From Notospermus geniculatus (taxonomy: Eukaryota; Nemertea; Pilidiophora; Heteronemertea; Lineidae): 64,000 bases of DNA. The stretch is taken from NCBI GenBank assembly GCA_002633025.1, contig NMRB01002170.1:3590-67589 (forward strand), in the 5' to 3' direction. The notes beneath the pieces were generated by a model. The model did no database searches. It was not told where the DNA came from and was given only the letters and a program-made list of their open reading frames with translations. Below are positions 37,201-47,800 of the stretch, one piece after another (the stretch's first letter is position 1; each line of letters starts with the position of its first letter). Both the position numbers and the translations under genes were made by a program.

Positions 37201-39611
37201 TTCACCAGGTTTATTGATTTTAAAAATCATAAAAGAATCAACTCTTTATGGATACATTGTATTTTTACAATTGTCCTGTGCGTTTTCACAATTCGATCAC
37301 AGGTGTTGGGTGAAGGTCATAGAGAAAGGAAATGACTGACACAAACTGTCTTTCAGTTCACTAGAATGCGCTGTGTCCAAATACATGTAAAAAATTTTAC
37401 TGAAAATTCTTATCTAATAAACCAGCACAGTTCAGTTCAGAACGACTCAGTTGAAGGAGACAAGGTCTTGCAATGGTCAGCCTTTTGTCAGCTGATGCAG
37501 GACTCAAAATCCTTCTTCGCATGTGTGTGTGTTTACGATTGGCAAGTCATTGTGATGATTAGGAGATCAAGAATATCAATTTCATCTGGACAATCTATCA
37601 TTCTCACATACTCATATTGTATGAATGTCGAACATTCCTCATTGCATTCTGGGTCACCGAATCTGTCATGCAAGACATTTTAAATTCTGTCACAATGCAA
37701 TGTAGGCTTACATCAAATGCAATTACAATACTCTAGACCTACTTTAAATCATAGTCAAAGCCAGCAGGAGCAATCTCTCCACACAGTTACCGGTACTGGA
37801 ACTCAGTTCATAGGCGTTTGAGACAGCCAGTGCAGAGAGCGGCTGCAACCTTTGGACCTTTGGTTGGATGCCACCCAAACTGTGCGGAGTCACGACCACT
37901 GGCCTACATTTTCTGCAAGTTCCTCATTGTCAGCACCAGTGGCTAACATGTAGGCCTCTGTTGTCTTTATTTTCCTGATGCCATCAAAATAGTTGTTTTG
38001 GATGTCGTGTCACAATTCGCATAGCTGTGACTAATCCAATTACATGTATGGGATAACACTTCTCTCTGAATTCATCTTTTTAGTACTAATTTAGTTTAGT
38101 AGCATTGTCATGATTAGGCAACCTAAAAAAAATGTTTTTCATCCTTTTTTTCCAAAAGTAGGGGCGGGGGNNNNNNNNNNNNNNNNNNNNNNNNNNNNNN
38201 NNNNNNNNNNNNNNNNNNNNNNNNNNNNNNNNNNNNNNNNNNNNNNNNNNNNNNNNNNNNNNNNNNNNNNNNNNNNNNNNNNNNNNNNNNNNNNNNNNNN
38301 NNNNNNNNNNNNNNNNNNNNNNNNNNNNNNNNNNNNNNNNNNNNNNNNNNNNTTTTTACTTTTTATTTTCAATTTTGGCATCGATTTTATGACAAGAATT
38401 TGGTTTGTAATCACCATTACCATATAGCCCAAACCTAAGTCATGACAAAGTGTACTTTCTCTGTTCCAAAACGCTGCAGACGATGATTAGTGATGTTGTT
38501 GAACGTTAGGTGGCAAACGTAGTCAAGTCTATGGGCGCTACAGAGAACTTTTAGGAAAATAAGAAATTTTTAAAAATCGAGGGTGGAAGCTTTTTGGCAG
38601 GCGGGCGGGAATGAAAAACATTAATATTTTTTTAGTGGGCCTTACAGAACTGAGAATACACCAATTTCACATCTCACACGATCGCAGCGCCCCTGGTAGA
38701 ATTTCGCTTGGCCACTTCTGCTTTCAACCTCACTACCAGGAGTACAGGCAAAAAATTCCTGGATCAAGGTTGAATTGTGTGGATTGGTTCCCAATGCCGC
38801 CACCAGGGGATGGATCCCTGGTGGCGGTATCGGGAACCAATGTGCACAATTCAACCTCGGTCTACGAAATATTTGCCTAATACTCCTGGTAGTGAGGTTG
38901 AAAACGGAGTGGCCAAGCGAAATTCTACCACCAGAGCGTGCCAGGCACTGCGATCGTAAGATGTGAAATTGGTGTATACACCGATTTCACAACTCAAAAA
39001 TACACAGCGCCCTAGCGGTATTATTCACTAGCCATTTCCGGTTGAACCTCGCCTCCAGGTAAAATTCCTAGGTTTTTAGCCTCACCACCAAGGAATTTTA
39101 CCTGGAGGTGAGGTTCAACCGGAAATGGCTAGTGAATAATACCGCTAGGGCATAGGGGCGCTGTGTATTTGAGTTGTGAAATCGGTGTATTGTCATTGAG
39201 AACAAATAGGCCTAGGCCTACCTGATGATATAGGCTAATCGAATACTATTAATTAGCAGTAATTAATTAGACAATTGGTGTAATTGATTGCCATTGCGAC
39301 CAACACTACAGGTTGGGACTTGTCAGTCAATGTATGTAGCTCTAGGTGCATGTATCTACATGTAGGTGCATGTAGATGTACATACATTGTATACATCTAT
39401 CATGTACAAAAACCTGCTGATGAAAAACTCACTTGTTTTCGACAGCATCTTGAAGCTTAGAGAACTTATCTCGGGTCCCAGAAACTACAGTTCGTAGATT
39501 ATAGATCATTCTTCGGTCTTCGTCAGCTAAATGGTCAAAAGCTTTTGGTTCTGGGGTCCTATCAAGTCTGGCACGATAAGAAAGTTCTTGGCTCTCTGCC
39601 TGGGCCGCCAT
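25263..39611 (-). CDS. MIPOL1: MIPOL1-like coiled-coil protein, spliced, 3' end not found
   Basis: Ten exons in phase: 39433-39611 (start MAAQAESQELSYRARL), 33684-33854, 33228-33304, 30822-31453, 30559-30664, 28954-29053, 28354-28611, 27283-27331, 26180-26350, 25263-25349. Each has AG/GT borders and codons carry across every junction, giving about 608 residues. The middle and end are coiled coil and match my knowledge of mirror-image polydactyly gene 1: LRLANEERDEAV in exon 6, ITAEEMKAILEERDAAL in exon 9, YEQELSRLQRQ in exon 10. Exon 4 adds a Pro/Met/Tyr/Gln-rich low-complexity stretch (about residues 155-260) that I do not associate with the vertebrate protein. Vertebrate MIPOL1 continues for well over 100 residues after the exon-10 equivalent, and exon 10 ends in a good GTAAGT donor, so the gene is incomplete here. 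Cellular role is poorly known. It is head to head with the CCDC167-like gene. Confidence 0.88.
25672..25772. mobile_element. 101-bp foldback element with 9-bp target duplication
   Basis: TAAACTCCCTACGCAGTTG is the left arm; the exact inverse lies at the right end, with arms of about 43 bases around a short GC-rich loop. CAGCCATCA flanks both sides (25663-25671 and 25773-25781). A 9-bp duplication suggests Mutator-like transposition. It sits about 320 bp upstream, in the gene's sense, of MIPOL1 exon 10. Confidence 0.75.
25913..26044. mobile_element. MITE with 31-bp inverted ends
   Basis: GGACCAAATTCATAAAGGGT at the left and ACCCTTTATGAATTTGGCCC at the right enclose a 132-bp foldback whose arms extend through GTTTAAGACTTA. 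It is intronic to the MIPOL1-like gene, between exons 9 and 10. Confidence 0.75.
30039..30283. mobile_element. TA-flanked 245-bp MITE, family copy 1
   Basis: Ends TAGACAATTCTC and GAGAATCGTCTA, with arms of about 100 bases including the CACTTCCGCCGAAATCGCAA region. Two relatives lie at 31672-31916 and 43694-43941. The terminal TA suggests Tc1/mariner-type target use. It lies in the intron between MIPOL1 exons 5 and 6. Confidence 0.8.
31672..31916. mobile_element. TA-flanked 245-bp MITE, family copy 2
   Basis: Same family as 30039-30283, with ends TAGACAAATCCC and GAGAATTGTCTA. It lies in the intron upstream of MIPOL1 exon 4, about 220 bp from that exon. Confidence 0.8.
33340..33410. repeat. 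G-rich simple repeat
   Basis: Imperfect repeats of GGGGTGGATGG and GGGGTGGGG lie just outside MIPOL1 exon 3. An isolated N follows at 33452. Minus-strand ORFs through here are proline/histidine artefacts of the repeat. Confidence 0.7.
34600..34753. mobile_element. TTAA-flanked MITE
   Basis: AGGGCCTCTAGAGGCAGC and its inverse GCTGCCTCTAGAGGCCCT are each flanked by TTAA (34596-34599, 34754-34757). TTAA duplication is typical of piggyBac or Kolobok elements. The 154-bp body is non-coding and lies in MIPOL1 intron 1. Confidence 0.75.
35835..37126. mobile_element. 1.29-kb non-autonomous Harbinger-like element
   Basis: GGCCATGGGAATGAAAGTCA at the left is exactly inverted at the right end; the full inverted ends reach about 38 bases. 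TAA flanks both sides (35832-35834, 37127-37129), a TWA target duplication as in PIF/Harbinger. Inside, 36755-36832 forms a long hairpin carrying a tRNA-like B box (GGGTTCGAATCCC) in both orientations. The 141-codon ORF at 36119-36544 has no transposase motif I recognise. It lies in MIPOL1 intron 1. Confidence 0.75.
38171..38352. other. Assembly gap (182 N)
   Basis: A run of 182 N in MIPOL1 intron 1, preceded by GGGGCGGGGG and followed by a T-rich stretch. ORFs crossing it have no meaning. Confidence 0.99.
38657..38976. mobile_element. 320-bp foldback element, first of an abutting pair
   Basis: Ends TACACCAATTTCACATCTC and GATGTGAAATTGGTGTA. The arms are nearly complete palindromes meeting near GGATGGATCC. 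The next element begins at the very next base with the related end TACACCGATTTCACAACTC. Confidence 0.75.
38977..39189. mobile_element. 213-bp foldback element, second of an abutting pair
   Basis: Ends TACACCGATTTCACAACTC and GAGTTGTGAAATCGGTGTA. It shares its termini but not its interior with 38657-38976, so both belong to one family. It ends about 240 bp from MIPOL1 exon 1. Confidence 0.75.
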
Positions 39612-40540
39612 CTTGCTTGTCAGTCAACAAACCTCGTTCACGACTAGTGACCACGTGGAAATCTATTTTAAGCATTGTGCATTTAAATATGTAACCTGGC
39701 CCCCAGAGACCAACTGCTCCTTGGATTCGAGGTCTTTCCTAATAAGGGGGGGGGGGTCTAACAGCTTCCTAATCTGAATTATCAACTCAAAGACAAGTCC
39801 CTCTTCGTCATACCACATATATCTAACATTTTTGGTGGTAATCACTTTACCTTCATATCTGACAGTATGGAAAGAAGCTGAAATACTGTACCCGGCAGTT
39901 GTGGAATTGCTCGCGACAACAACAACAAATCAAAACAATGCCACGTGGTCTGCAAGAAGTTTTCAAAACTCTCCTCTCAGCTTGGTTAATTACTGATTGA
40001 TCATACACTACTGCTGTTTATCGCATTTAATCATGCCAAGTATTGTGACAGAGGCAAGTATGGTGACTGCAATGGCGATTGTTTTGGAGAAAAGTGGATG
40101 AAAACCAAGTACATGTACACTGTACCGCCGCATGTACATGATGTAGGCCTAGGCCTAGTTGTTGTACACATCACACACTACTGACACACATGAAGGAGGC
40201 CCAACACAGTACACTGGTACATGTATCATGCACTATCTACTGTATGCCTCATATACTCTGCCCTATTTGAGTATTGCAGGGGGAGGGGAGGGACTGTCAG
40301 TAGGTTTAGGGATCTAAAACGGAGCGTAAATCCCTCTTCCTTCTGCCATAAAAAAATTATAGGCCTAACACAGTACCATACCCTGGTGGTGGTCGCGGGC
40401 GTTTCCTTTGATTTTAGCTGCAAAAACCATCTCATCTGAGGGCTTACCTCATCCTCATCTTTGAGGGATAGGAAGATCAGGTCAGCAGGACGATAATGAA
40501 TATGGATCGATTTACATTTGCCTTTGCAATTTCATTTCAG
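39612..40540. promoter_or_regulatory. Shared upstream region of MIPOL1-like and CCDC167-like genes
   Basis: The MIPOL1 start codon (39611, minus) and the first CCDC167 exon I can define (40541, plus) face away from each other across 929 bp. This interval should hold the CCDC167 first exon and probably a bidirectional promoter. I could not identify the missing exon with confidence, and I see no clear TATA box. Confidence 0.45.
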
Positions 40541-41318
40541 ATTCAGGTGGTTGAAGAAGAAATAAAGAAGTGCGAGTCCAGACTTGATGTAATCGAACGA
40601 TCATTGCGGTTGTCTGAGAATATGACTGAGGAAGAAAGGTGAGTGGACAATTGAAGAAATTCATGATGACTTAACCTTCTTGAGGAATATGTCACAGGAA
40701 ATAAGCAACTAACATAATTTAATCAGGCTTCTCATATTTCGTTGGATCCTTTGTGTCCTTGTTTAGATCAGAAGGTCCTAAATTTAAAAATTCTCTTTAT
40801 TTCAGGGACAGTTTGATTGATGAAGAAAAAGAACTACAAACAAAACTGAAAGAGAATGGTAATTAGTTCCTCGCTCATCAAAAAATTTGCCAAATTTCAG
40901 GTGTGTCATCATGTGTACCAAAATTTACTGGATTGACACTGTTGAATTAAGGAACTCACAAGAGGAACATATTGGCCTACATTATTTCACAACCAATGCC
41001 CAATTGCTATGAGAATGACAAATAAATGCCAGCAGATTTGTAAGAAAATTATACTTCCCAGGAAAAGGCTTGACCTGGATTCCACAGACCTAGAACTAGA
41101 GTGATAATACTGTCGAAGTGGACTTGGTATAGTCTAGAACATGCAAAAGTGCACTTTATAAATGTACCATATTGTCATCATTATCATAATTTGCATTAAT
41201 CTCTTTTTCAGAAGCAAAGTTAAGAGCCTTGAGATGGGAGAACATGAAGACAATGTTGGTATCAGTGACATTTCTTTTGATAGGCTATCTTGTGTATAGT
41301 ATGGCCAAATCAAGTTGA
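40541..41318 (+). CDS. CCDC167: CCDC167-like small membrane protein, exons 2-4
   Basis: Three exons in phase: 40541-40638, 40806-40858, 41212-41318, with TTTCAG acceptors and GTGAGT/GTAATT donors. They encode about 85 residues: a charged coiled coil (VVEEEIKKCESRLDVI), a segment LRALRWENMKTMLVSV, then a C-terminal transmembrane helix (VTFLLIGYLVYSMA) ending KSS and TGA. This order, the length and the ENxK-before-membrane pattern match coiled-coil domain containing 167, a tail-anchored membrane protein of about 97 residues in mammals whose function is not established. The first coding exon, expected to encode some 12-18 residues, was not found upstream. A possible polyadenylation signal AATAAA lies near 41682. 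The gene converges with the minus-strand START gene. Confidence 0.82.
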
Positions 41319-41887
41319 CAGATGTCCAGTTAGAAGGATTTCATATCCATTCATTCCGTGGCAATACTTCAAACAATTCCACATGAAAAATAGAAAAAGA
41401 GACTGAAATTGCCTGCAGGGTTTTCACTTATCTACTTACAGGGACTTGGACACAAGGGAGTCATTTTTACAACAAATAATATTTGTTGGTATTACAATTG
41501 TTTTGGTGCAAGGTGCCATTTGGAGCTGTATGTTCAGAACTTCAACTCTTCCTTGGAAGGAAAAAGACAGACAATCGGTACCAATATTGCAATTTTATTT
41601 TTACCGTATATCTACCAAACTATATAGCGCCCATACATTTTCCGTGTATGCACTTAACAATTTCAATAACATTTGATATTGAATAAATATTTGGAATGAT
41701 ACTCTTGCATCTTGTTCAACTCTTTGTTCAGGCCCATAACCAAATGAACTACAAACTGTTAAACAATGATAGAAATCTCACAGTGACAACGCTGAGCTCC
41801 AGTTTGGAGCTCAGCTGTAAAAAAATAAATGAATGTCACAATTGGAGACAAATACAGCTATTGATCAGTACAAAGCTGATATGGCAT

Positions 41888-44800
41888 CTATTTTGGCAGT
41901 TTTGGCCCAATGTTTATGTCAGTGCCTGTGGTATCTGAGGTTGAGAGTTCATCCCTAAGTTTGGGCTTGTTATTCACATGGTATTGAGACAAAAATATTA
42001 CCAAGGCTTGGTTAAGCTCACTCAAGCAAAGCCAGAAAGCACACCAGAAGGTTTTAACCTTAAAACACACGCACAAGAAGGCACTGGTTCAGGACATCAA
42101 ATTGCAGCCTTCTGCAGGCAAATTCACACATTGGAAGCAATATTTACGATATGAGTCCTATAATCAATGAGCACACCATTCCAAATTACAACCTTGTATG
42201 CCTTTAATAACGAATAAAGATGCTTGCATTGCAACACACGCAGTAATATGTCAAAATCTAGTTAATACTGAGGAAGGATGGCTACAGCAGACTTGGTTGT
42301 AACAGCTCCATACACTTCTGTCAGATGACTTGGTATATTTGTTTGAAGAGGCTTTTCTCTTTTCAGAATACTATCACTATTCACAAAATTTTTATAAATT
42401 TTCGCCATTTAGCAATGTCATGTAAAAAGCACATCTGGTCATCTGTTACATATCAATACTNCCGTACGAAAAAGTGCTCTATGTGAAATGGGTGAGATGT
42501 GATATTTGGTTTACAAGATAAAAGAATAGAACCGAAATGACTCGGGGTTGGACCTACATGTACCATTTCTTTTTTTAGCCAAAGTAAAGAAAATCCCTAT
42601 TGAACACACTATTGAACAATGGGGATTTTCTTTACTCTGGCTAAAAAGAGTATTGGTAGGTCCAACCCTGTCTCCAGGAGAAAGAAGCAAAATTGCCAAC
42701 AAAAAGCCTGTGCTATGTTGGACAGAAAGAAGTGGAGTGCAGGCCTTTGGACAAATTCTTACCTGCAGAACGTACGTAACCATGGAATATATCTTCCCAT
42801 CAGTCAGAGCAGGTTCAATAATCCAGCCGCTAGATAGAAACTGTAAACAAACAAAAACCAAATGATCAATCATGGGACTCCTCATACTGAGCAATTTGGT
42901 ATTATGATTCTAGATATGCAAGGAAATCGGCATCAGTGACTTGTGTGTTGGAAGACAAAGTGGAGTTCACATAGACTTCTGTCAAAAACAAAAGTCGACA
43001 CTCACTAACACTAAAAATATTATAAGGCGAGTGAATTTTTGCTAACACACAACATACCTGGCCCCTGGAAATTTCATCACCAGCAGGGCAACCCACCCAA
43101 TCAACTGACTGCATTGTTAGTATCGACCGGTCACCTTCCAACCTCTCTCCCTGAAGCACGCAGAAGTCCCGTGACTCCTTCTTGAACAGCTGATTCACCT
43201 CGTGGTAGAGGTATACTGGAAAAAGTAAAGAAATGATTGATAAATAAACAACTTTGTCACCTGCTTCTTCTTCCTATAGAGGCTATGCACTGACGTCATC
43301 AAATGACGTCATCAATGGGTTTGACGCCACGTGTTGGATGGAAAATGGACGGAGCACGTGGTCAGATGCACTGCGTCAGCATGTCACGACGTTCCATCCA
43401 ACATGGCGTCACCTCGCTGATGACGTCACGTGCATAGCCTCTATACAGAACCAGAATTGACAATCGTGAAAACCCGAGCTGTCAAAGACAGTCACCCTCT
43501 CCATCATATGAAGAACAAGCTCAACTCAGGATCGTACCCAGAATCTCAGTGGTGACAGGCACCACTGCTTCCACTACACCACTCTGACATCTGTTTGATA
43601 TCACAGCTTCATCACCTGTACAGACAATTCAATATGAAATGTGTAACATTTCCCACTGCAACTAAAACTAACAGATATGACAACATCAGCTAATAGACAA
43701 ATCCCAAATTGACGTAAATGAGAAAGATCTGCACACTTCCGCCGAAATCGCAAACACAACCTCGGTCTGAAACCAGCTGACGTGACGCAAGAATCCATGA
43801 TTCAGCAATGGTCAACTCTGATGCAACGTCGTCGAAGCACCTGTCATGGGGTTCTCTGCGTCACGTCATTCAGTTTCAGACCGAGTTTGTGTTTGCGATT
43901 TCGGCAGAAGTGTGCAGATCTGCGAATTCGAGAATCGTCTATAACACCGAAGACCTTAGTTCCCTCTACTTACAAATTTTCAAGCCATTCCCAAAGTCAT
44001 GGATGACATCAATTTTCTGAAAGAAGACAGACATGATGAATCCCACACTCCCATCTCACAATTCAGTTCAAAATCACGTTGTGTATTGGTGGGACAAAGC
44101 ATGAACAATTGCCCCTTTTGAATGATGAAGGCAGAAATTAATAAGAATTTGAAAATTGGACTGTTCTGGACTGCGAGATGTGCACACAGTTACCGGTATC
44201 ATCAACAAATCAAATTGACACAGTAATTTAAAGCAACAAGCACCTTCAAGGTTTCATCATAGGTGAATCTAGTCCTAGGATTCCTCAGGGCCTGCCACAC
44301 TGTCCTAGGTGACGCTTTGATCAGACCCTTTCCCAAATAACTGAAATAGACATGAATAAGGTAACACAATGTACTGTCCATATTATGTGCATGTATGACA
44401 ATACATGTACTATACAATTTAGGCCTATTTTCTGCAGTTCATCAAACGAAGTCTGACAAGTTGATGTAAGCTTACTACTCCCACTAAAATCTTTTCACCT
44501 TACAACTCTTAGTCATTGCTATTTACATCTGCAAACGACAAAAAGATAAAACATACCAATGTAATGGAATTGCTTGCTCGAAAAATACTTTTTTCAAGAT
44601 CACAACCTCTTTCTCCATACCATAAAATCTGCAAAAGCCAACAAAAGAATGACATTCGGTACCTCCTTTTTTTCTCGACAGCTGGTGGCCAAATAGCTGG
44701 AGCAGACCCACCCAGGTTTTAGGATAAGGGTGCAACCACTACCATGGCTATGCACGATTATGTGGCACCCACTCTGAAAACACTGAAAATCAAGGTAAAA

Positions 44801-47800
44801 GAATACACTGTATACTTTTGGAGCCTACATTGGGCCTGTGCCACTTGCACACCCTGAATTCACCTCTGAATAGTCCTGAAAATTACTTCTGAGCATTTGG
44901 ATGCAAACATAGGCAGTGTCACCAGGGAATACATAAAGTCCACTTACATCCAGCCCCCTGTACTTCTGGCCTGTTGTTCAAGTGGGTCACTTAGATTCAA
45001 GTTACCAATCTTAATTATCTGAAATGAGGATAGTATCAGGTGATACATCAAACTCAATTAAAACTCTACTATTCTCACACATTGTAAGTTTACAGATAGC
45101 TGATCTATAAAATTATGCAATATTTAAATGGACATAATTATCATTCAATGAAATTCAATATTTCATAGAATGGTCTGCCCTTCATTACCTGTACATTGAA
45201 ATGACAAGTTCTGCCCTGTAGTATGCATGCGGTCTATAAACCATGATCAAAGTATCTAATTTTGAGGCAACGTCACATTTGTTTAGGCTTCAGGTATACT
45301 GCTGCAGGTAAATAAAAGGACACACCTCTGCCATGATTTCTGCTGCACATTGATTAGATAGTGTTTTATATTGGACGTCCCCAAGGCTTCCTGAAAGATA
45401 GAATAATATTTTTCCAATAAAATTGGAATATGTTTTAATTGTATCAACAAATATAAACATGCTGTAGGCATATAAAATGATTGATGCTTCTGAGGTTATG
45501 GATTTTCCAAGAAACAATTCCTTTAGGCTGCTCCCCACATGAGAGTTTTGTTGAGAAGGTTGATTCTTTATTGGCAATTCTGTGCTACTGGCAGTTGTTT
45601 GCGTCATTGGCCTTTATAATGAGTCATCACCGACAATGGTGAATTGTCCATTTAGAGCCAACTACTGCAAGGAAAACTCTTATGTAGATAGGCATGCTTT
45701 ATGATAAGAACAAATTAAACATAAGTTTTCAGATCTCTTCGTAAAACCCACAGACCCCTTGTCCATATCTTACCAACAGAGCCTCCTTTCTCTGAAGACC
45801 CACGCTGTGAGCTGTTACGTGCCAATTGACCTTGCTGCAGACGTTCACTACTGGACACCAACATTTCTTCACCAACTGTCTGTGATCTCTGGAGAAAACG
45901 TTGTCGTACTTCAACCTAGAAATAAACCATAAAAGAATTCTGACGATATGTTCTTAGATTATGACCGCCTTTTTTATACAAACATGCCACCACCAGATTT
46001 TGTCTGAAGATGCATATGGACAAGTTTTGCAACGCGAGTAAAAAATTTCGCAAACCCCAAATTTCCAGCCCTAGTCATTCCCTATTCAGTCCCCATGGTG
46101 CCTGACACAACGGATAGAGACCTACCTTTCCTTCTGGACTGGAAGGCAAAGGAGTGCTGGTTGTCAATCCTTCAACTTCAGGATCTCTGTCATCAAATGG
46201 TGAATCATCCACATCTTGATCCTTTGTCAGAGTAATTTTGTCAATAAGTCCCNACAGAAGACAACAAGTCGGTCTCTCTCGACTTCTCTCTGTTACTGGT
46301 ACTGGTGCTACCTTTCAACTGGGAGGATTTCGACAGGGACGATACAGCAGACGACAGTTGACTTTCAGTGTTTTGGAATGTCTCAAGTTTTGGTAAAGTG
46401 ATCGTCGTAAGCATTGAGCATGACTCTTTACGAAAGAACAGGTAGTGACGGAATGGAGCCAGGAATTCAGCAGGTGACATCTTATCACAGCCATCTGAGG
46501 TGATTACCGTCAGCATGCAGTGGTCCAATTCTAAAATAAATCATTTACATGCACTTGAAATTTCTTTTAAAATTTAAAGTCTCATGTTTAGATTTTCAAG
46601 ATATTCATATGTACAAAATAAATCCAACCATTTTGAGACGTAACCTTTTGCTTCATTATCAAGATGAAAATTAGTAAAATGAGTTCCTGGTAACTTAAAG
46701 AAGGTTAAATTGATCTATAAATTCAATGCTTTATATTCAAACTTGCTGTCAACAATGAAGTGATTCTATCCAGTGACAACTGAATGAAAAAGAAAAGGCC
46801 AATCCTTTACAATACAAGTCAGCTGAGTCAAGTGATCATAGGAAGATTTGTCGATACATTATTTCCTCTACAATAATATTTAAAGGTGCTCTAGTTCGAA
46901 TTGTAAACATTACGGTTTGTTTATTTACACGGTTGATTATAATAGTTATTTTTCCTCGGACAGGTGGCAGCACCATATCTATTTTTATATCTATCTCGAT
47001 AAATATTCTTGTAATGAAATATATTTATGATTTTATGCTCAAAAACAAACAAAAAGTTGTGAAAGGCGAGATTTAATTCGATTTTATCTGACTTGTTAGT
47101 ACCAGAAGTTGACAATAGGTGGCACACCGTAATGTTTACAATTCGAACTAGAGCACCTTTAATACTAATGTACATGTACTACAATACATAAACTACATGT
47201 ACAATATGTACTACAATTGTAGTACTAGGGCACTGAAGACTGACCATTTAGAGCACAGAAAAAGCAGCCATGAAGGCAAGGGTAAGCAGATATCGTGAGA
47301 AATAATTAAGCAAAAGGATGAAGAGGAAAGCAGACACAACATTATCTGTTCATTACTTCAGTTTTGCAGTTTTTCCCTCAGCAGCATTAGTCACCAGTTT
47401 CAACTACTTCAGTGGTGGATCCAAGATTTCGGAAAAGAGGGGGCGCACTATGCTAGAAACATTAAAATCTGCGGTGAATTTCAATGATTTGCTCAAAATT
47501 TCAGAATTTCATGGTCGATTTTACAGATTTGTTGGGCCTGCACCGGGTGCGCCCCCCTTGGATCCGCACCTGTACTTCCAGTCTTAGCAATATTCTTTAT
47601 TCCAAAATAGGGTCAACGAGGCACTATTAGCCCTTTAGACAATTGGCAACAAAAAAGAAATGGACCAAAGTATGACCTAACAGATGGAATACTAGAGAAG
47701 GAGTGTGTCTTGCTGTATATATGTCCACACATACCAGGAGCTTTATATGTAAAAATCAAAATCGACAGAATTTTAAGGCAAGAGAAATGCAGTAGGGAAG

